Shown piece by piece: positions 58,701 through 64,000 of a stretch of 64,000 bases of DNA (position 1 is its first letter; every line of letters starts with the position of its first letter). Source of the DNA: Macrotrachela quadricornifera (Eukaryota > Rotifera > Eurotatoria > Philodinida > Philodinidae). The notes beneath the pieces were generated by a model, which saw only the letters and a list, made by a program, of their open reading frames with translations, ran no database searches and was not told the DNA's origin. The stretch spans positions 783,813 to 847,812 of the forward strand of contig JAJEKB010021035.1 in NCBI GenBank assembly GCA_022393335.1, read 5' to 3'. The position numbers and the translations under genes are program-made.

Positions 58701-60975
58701 TCTTGGATATGGAAATGGTTCTTTTGCAAAACAAATGACATATTCAACTGGTCGTAGTCCACAGTCTGTAGCCATTGGTGATTTCAACAATGACATTCAA
58801 CTAGATATCGTTGTTGCCAATGAGTATAGCAATGATGTGAGCGTATTACTACAATATAACAGGGGAGCTCTTGAAGTTAGATTAACTTATGCACCTAGTG
58901 GTGGTTCTCATTTACGATGTCTTGCAGTTAGCGATACAAATCAGGATAATCAATTAGATATCGTTGTTGCTAATTACGGTACGAATAACATAGGTGTTCT
59001 TCTGGGTTATGGAAATGGCAGTTTCGAAAGACAAATGATGTACAATCTTGACCCAAATTCTCAGCCGTCATATGTGGCTCTTGGTGATTTCAATGGTGAT
59101 ACTCAGCTTGATATTGCTGTAGCCAGTGGTGGTACCAATATGGTAGATATCTTGCTTGGAAATGGAAAGGGGACATTTACAAGGCAGATAAATTATGGAA
59201 ACATTTTAGATTTCTCTCCTTTTACCGTCATTTCTGGTGATTTTAATCATGATAACCAATCAGAAATTGTTGTCGCATATGATAACAGCGATAATGTCGA
59301 TATCTTTACTCCATTCAACACAGCATCTTTTGTAAATCAAATGACATATTCAACTGGTTTTTTTCCACTGTGTGTAGCTATTGGTGATTTCAACAACGAC
59401 ACTCGACTGGATATCGCTGTTGTAAATGTGGGTAGCGATGATGTGAGTGTTCTTATTGGATATGGAAATGGCTCCTTTGCGAATCAAATGAAATATGCAA
59501 CTGGCGCTGGTCCACGGTTTGTAGCCATTGGTGATTTCAACAACGACACTCGACTAGATATCGTTGTTGCAAATTTAGATAGCAATGATGTAAGTGTTCT
59601 TCTTGGATATGGAAATGGCTCCTTTGCAAATCAAATGAAATATTTAACTGGATCTTATCCACAGTCTGTAGCTATTGGTGATTTTAACAACGACACTCGG
59701 CTAGATATCGTTGTTGCCAATGCGTATAGCGATGATGTGAGTGTTCTTCTTGGATATGGAAATGGCTCCTTTGCAAATCAAATGACATATCAAACTGGTG
59801 ACTTTCCACTGTCTGTAGCTATTGGTGATTTTAACAACGACACTCGGCTAGATATCGTTGTTGTAAATGTGGGTAGCGATAATGTGAGTGTTCTTCTTGG
59901 ATATGGAAATGGCTCCTTTGCAAATCAAATGACATATCGAACTGGTGCTAGTCCAAACTCTATAGCTATTGATGATTTCAACAACGATACTCGACTAGAT
60001 ATCGTTGTTACCAATCGGGGTAGCAATGATGTAAGTGTTCTTCTTGGATATGGAAACGGCTCTTTTGCAAATCAAATGACATATCAAACTGGTCGTCGTC
60101 CAACGTCTGTAGCTGTTGGTGATTTTAACAACGACACTCGACTGGATATCGCTGTTGCCAATTGGGGTAGCAATGATGTAAGTGTTCTTCTTGGATATGG
60201 AAATGGTTCTTTTGCAAATCAAATGACATATCGAACTGGTCGTCGTCCAACGTCTGTAGCTGTTGGTGATTTTAACAACGACACTCGACTGGATATCGCT
60301 GTTGTCAATTCTCTTGGAAATAATGTGAGTGTTCTTCTTGGAAACATAAATATAGTTTTTATGAAACATATGATGCTGAGAACCGGCTTTGGTTCTCGAC
60401 CACGATCATGCGTCATTGCCGATTTGAACAATGATTATGAAATGGATATCGCCGTTGTGAATTCAGGCACTCATAATATTGGTATTTTCATTGGCTACGG
60501 TAACATTTCTTTTGGAGATCAAACGGTATACTCAACTGGCCCAGATTCGTCTCCATATGCTATAGCCATTGGCGATTTTAATAATGATGTGCAAATGGAT
60601 ATTGTCGTTGTTAATCATAAATCCAATAGTGTAGGTATTTTTCTTGGATGTTCTAATGGTTCTTTTAGAAATCAAACAACATATTCAACTGGTCCGTATT
60701 CATCTCCATACTTTATAGCTGTTGGTGATTTGAACAACGACAATCGGTTAGACGTCATCGTCGTGAATTATGATACTAACAACTTAGGTTTACTCCTTGG
60801 GAAAGGCGATGGCAGTTTTTCAACAGTGATTTTGTTTCCAATGGACTATGGATCTCATCCATTCTACGTTGTTGTTAATGATTTTAATAATGATAGAAAG
60901 CTAGATTTTGCTGTGGCAACTGATGGGACTGATAGTTTACATGTTTTCTTACAGACATGTTCGTCTTTTATGTGA
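55718..60975 (+). CDS. membrane-anchored FG-GAP/VCBS repeat protein, three exons
   Basis: Exons 55718-55887, 55938-56062 and 56999-60975; the introns are 50 nt (GTATGT..CACTAG) and 936 nt (GTATGT..GTTCAG), and all phases fit. ATG 55718 has an in-frame TAG just upstream. The product is about 1423 residues: a cytoplasmic tail of about 60, one membrane helix (IAFFIFMCLIMTIGILIVYF), then about 27 repeats of 49 residues, typified by SVAIGDFNNDTRLDIVVAN and VSVLLGYGNGSF. The D-x-N-x-D-xxx-D loop binds calcium in FG-GAP and VCBS propellers (family knowledge), so several integrin-like beta-propellers outside the cell are expected. It is a type II membrane protein; a ligand-binding or adhesion role is inferred. 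A 10-N gap falls inside at 58449-58458. The long second intron probably contains inserted repeat DNA. No premature stops. Confidence 0.85.
58449..58458. other. assembly gap (10 N)
   Basis: Ten Ns within the repeat region of the FG-GAP gene. The roughly 45 bases before the gap (from GTTAGTCCAAAC to GACACTCG) recur exactly after it, so at least one repeat unit is unresolved. The reading frame across the gap cannot be trusted. Confidence 0.95.
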
Positions 60976-61815
60976 AATTTTTTTTTGAATTGTTCCGTTA
61001 ACCCTTGCGTTACAAGTGTTTTTTATAGCTAGATCTTTCATTTTTCGTTCTAAAATAGTGTTTCTTAAGCTTCATTAATATAGAAAAGGGTTTAAAGTTG
61101 CTTTATGGTATGATAATCTCCAAAACAACTTATCACGTAAAGTTCACCGTTAAAAATATCGCAGTGATAGAGAATACATCGTATTTCACGATGTTGAACA
61201 TTGCAGAATCAGTTCGGCCAAATTTCTGGAATTCCCAGAATTGAGTCCCCTTTGAATTACGTGTGATTCCTAGGTATGCAGACCAATTCCGCATCGATCT
61301 AATTTCTGAAATTTCGTTTCGGAAGCACCGTCCACCTACACCGTAATACTGTGTTGCGTGATTGATGATTCGTATCCGAAATGAGTCAGCAATTCCAACA
61401 ACACAACTATTTGATATATCTGATCCATTTTCAAGAACATTAAGAAACGATAATTTGATAGTTCTAGACGAAATCATTACACGACGATAGAGAATTATTT
61501 TATTTGGAACATACGAATAATTAAAAATGCTTTTTTCAGCTGATATTATACTTATGGACGGAACTTTTTCAAGTTGTTCCGCTACATTCGATCAAATTTG
61601 AACAATGTGATTTATTAACTGTTTTTCTCCATCACTTATACCTATATAATTCTTTATTTAGCATTTCCGTGCATTTTCATGCATTTTGCCATCTAAACAC
61701 AAAAATACCTATTAGTTTTTGTTCCAAAAATTAAAATCAATTGCTGCACTAATGAATTTGAATGTTGCACCAAAAACGATCATGTCGGATTTTGTACTAG
61801 CTTTACTTGGTGTTG
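60976..61815. other. 3' flank of the FG-GAP gene with a repeat remnant
   Basis: No gene recognised. A TTAACCCTTGCG motif near 61007 resembles a piggyBac-type end without a partner. Near 61190 lies a truncated relative of the MITE at 26751 (TTTCACGATGTTGAACATTG). Confidence 0.4.
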
Positions 61816-61819
61816 TTAA

Positions 61820-62313
61820 CCCTTTCACCGTGATTCGATTTTCATAGAAAGTACCATCTCTAAATTCGTTTTATTACAAAACAAAATATACCACAAGATG
61901 CAGCGTGAAACTCTGTACAATCTACATCGTAAAGCTTATTTCGATTCTATACCTTTTGTATTCAAAAAAGGCAAAACTGTGTGGGAGCAATCGTTGAGGT
62001 TCCAAAAATTGATCGTATCGAGTTTTGCTTTTTTTGAAAACAAAGGTATACAATCGTAATAAGCTTTACAATGTAGATTGCAGAGCGCTTCACATTGCAT
62101 CTTGTAGTATATTTTATTTTTCCTTACGAAACCATATTAGATGATAAAAAGATCAAATAAGAAACATGAAATTTCACATTCGTGTGGAAACAAAATGATA
62201 TTTTTTTTAACCTAGAAAACAAGTCAGACAGAGTTTTATATTCTTTCAAAACAAAAGTTAGAATATGAAATGCAAAGTGGGACCCATCGGTGGGTCCCAT
62301 CGCTGTGAAAGGG
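61820..62313. mobile_element. piggyBac-type MITE with TTAA target sites, 494 bp
   Basis: TTAA at 61816-61819 and 62314-62317 flanks inverted ends CCCTTTCACCGTGAT and ATCGCTGTGAAAGGG. TTAA duplication with a CCC-starting TIR is the mark of piggyBac transposons. No transposase frame inside. A second palindromic MITE (61881-62118) occupies its middle. Confidence 0.85.
61881..62118. mobile_element. palindromic MITE nested in the piggyBac-type element
   Basis: About 238 bp with inverted arms of 90 bp: ACAAGATGCAGCGTGAAACT on the left and CACATTGCATCTTGTAGTAT on the right, continuing through GTAAAGCTTATT and AATAAGCTTTAC and TATACCTTTTGTATTC and GAAAACAAAGGTATA. Same family as the copies at 25283-25725. 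Confidence 0.85.
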
Positions 62314-62319
62314 TTAATC

Positions 62320-64000
62320 ACCAAATTATTTTGAAAAAACAAACAAAAGAAAAGATAAAAAAATAACACTTTAGTTGAAGGTGACGCAAATGTGCGTTAC
62401 AATATTTTCTAAGTGCGTTAAATCCTAAAGATTCATATCTAGTTTCAATTATCAGGAAATCATTTACTATACATTTTGTTTGTGTAATTTGGGTTATAAA
62501 TTTATATGATCTGGTAATTAACAACATATAATAAATATAATACAACTGAATTCCATGAAAAACATGTTAGAGTCTAAAATTTTCATAATAAATTTTTATG
62601 TTTACGTATGGAAACCTCTTTCATTGTATAAAACTGTTAAGAGTTTTGTAAGATCATTTCAAAGCATTCTACTCTATCATACAGGTATCATAGGTTTCGT
62701 AGACTATGAATCTCCTTTTTTTTACAAGCAAAACTATCAAAAATTCTCTACAAACCATACAGAACTATTCTTTATCTTGCCAAATCATACGGAATTTCGT
62801 AAGGAAAATATGAAATTTTGTTTTTATCATTCTATGGAAATATGAAAGATATTATAACTAAAACTGATTTACATCATTTGGTGCTGTTCATGGGCGAATT
62901 AAGCAAACAAACCCATCGTTTCTTTTCATTATTCTTCAGTCATCACAAAATGCCAAAATGACTTTGCCAGTTTGCAATCTATTTTAATTTAATATTTGTG
63001 ATTAACGAAGACTTTTGTTGTAAAAAACCAACTTTTCTTGAAATAATAACTCAGGTCGAAGCGTACGGACAGGATCCGGTCAGAATTCACCGGATCAGGG
63101 AAGCAGTATTCCGGGTTGGAATTTGTCGTATATGTCCGGTTCCATAGTCACCATTTTGCGTACTGTTCCGGCTGTTCCCTATATTCAGAATTGGTACTCA
63201 TATATATGCCAACCATACCTGGCTGATCCGAGCTAACAATAGGAATCTCAAGCTCTGTGTTAAACCATATAATCTTTTGACTAATAAATCGATCTCTTAT
63301 TAAAAATGATGTTTCTTTGTTTAGCATTTTCTTACGACCCATTGTTATAAAAAGTTTGACCAAAAATCAACGTCCAATAATAACATCAGAAACTGAAAAT
63401 ATACTGTAAATTGATCAAAATTTTGTGACTTAAATTGATTAGGATCTCTTTTAATTAGAAAGTTAAAAAAAGCAATCTATTTTACAACAGTACATGATTG
63501 GGAAATTTATGTCAACTATTTCATTAAACCAACATAACATCTTTTCAACTATTTTTTTTATCTGCTGCACTATGATATACCGAGAAACTCATAAAAAACA
63601 ACCTAAATTTTAGCACAACTAATGAAGCGAATTATGAGACTCCACGAAGGCTTTCATCGATGTAAAAAACATTCATATCACTTCCACATCTCAGACGTTG
63701 ATGACTACTGAAAAGAAATCTGACTTCCTCTTATAAAATAGCTGAAATGAAGAGTGCGATAATATACTATCTCGTATAACTGATGTCAACAAAAACAATT
63801 TTCCGAAAGATCTTTTGTACTATACAAATGTTTCATTGAGGCTTCAGTTCGACTACCCACTCAAAAATTGTTTTTGAACATGTCACTCTAAATACGGGAG
63901 CCCATTTGAGGTGTTTCGCATACACTGTAATATTTTTGTTTTGTATGAAAAATACTTTAGGTAAGATTTTTTTATTCATTTTAATAAGATGAAAAGTCAT
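62320..64000. other. no gene seen
   Basis: The right end of the window is AT-rich. Short open frames on both strands (for example minus strand 63148-63363) have no recognisable family and no splice context, so they are not called. Confidence 0.35.

Noticed and set aside
63148..63363. 71-residue minus-strand protein
   Set aside because: Matches nothing recognisable and no start or splice evidence supports it.
1..64000. CRISPR arrays, tRNA or rRNA genes, bacterial operons
   Set aside because: No regularly spaced identical repeats with unique spacers, no cloverleaf with a GGTTCRA box and acceptor stem, and no ribosome-binding-site-led gene strings were seen; the window is eukaryotic in character.

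Overview
The window looks like a stretch of animal genome, most likely from a bdelloid rotifer (Adineta/Rotaria type). This rests on gene families, not on a marker gene. The base composition is AT-rich. Introns are mostly very short (48 to 60 nt, GT..AG). The protein set is typical of bdelloids: an LDLa/EGF/seven-helix receptor, a DRW-type rhodopsin-like receptor, an ankyrin-ART protein, a secreted beta-propeller-like protein, a membrane-anchored FG-GAP/VCBS repeat protein, and a very long intronless NTPase with prokaryote-like architecture. Two 10-base N runs mark assembly joins.

Layout. 1.5-2.6 kb: ankyrin + mono-ADP-ribosyltransferase gene. 3.6-4.7 kb: decayed non-LTR retrotransposon 3' end. 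5.2-10 kb: LDLa/EGF/7TM receptor locus broken by one frameshift and one TGA. 11.1-11.7 kb: mariner fragment. 12.2-13.3 kb: 9-bp-based nested minisatellite in inverted orientation with a gap. 13.7-14.9 kb: secreted propeller-like protein. 15.9-16.3 kb: candidate solo LTR. 16.6-23.4 kb (minus strand): 2261-residue SIR2-NACHT protein. 23.9-25.2 kb: complete but dead mariner. 25.3-31 kb: foldback/MITE cluster and a second mariner lineage. 32-33 kb: GPCR. 33.5-34.9 kb: inverted and tandem repeat element. 35-38.2 kb: intron-containing hAT-like transposase pseudogene. 38.9-39.2 kb: three-exon coiled-coil microgene. 39.3-55.4 kb: almost only non-autonomous palindromic elements, one of them a striking GC-rich hairpin. 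55.7-61 kb: three-exon FG-GAP repeat protein. 61-64 kb: piggyBac-type MITE with a second palindrome nested inside, then nothing recognisable.

The genes do not form a pathway. The main biological theme is sensing and surface recognition (receptors, repeat ectodomains, ART, SIR2-NACHT) embedded in transposon-rich DNA. The strongest candidate for an undescribed system is the SIR2-NACHT gene. It joins an N-terminal SIR2-like NADase/deacylase fold to a STAND NTPase and a long helical C-terminus, the arrangement of bacterial SIR2-STAND (Avs5-like) antiphage proteins, but it sits in a eukaryotic chromosome as one uninterrupted reading frame of 6.8 kb. Function is inferred only.
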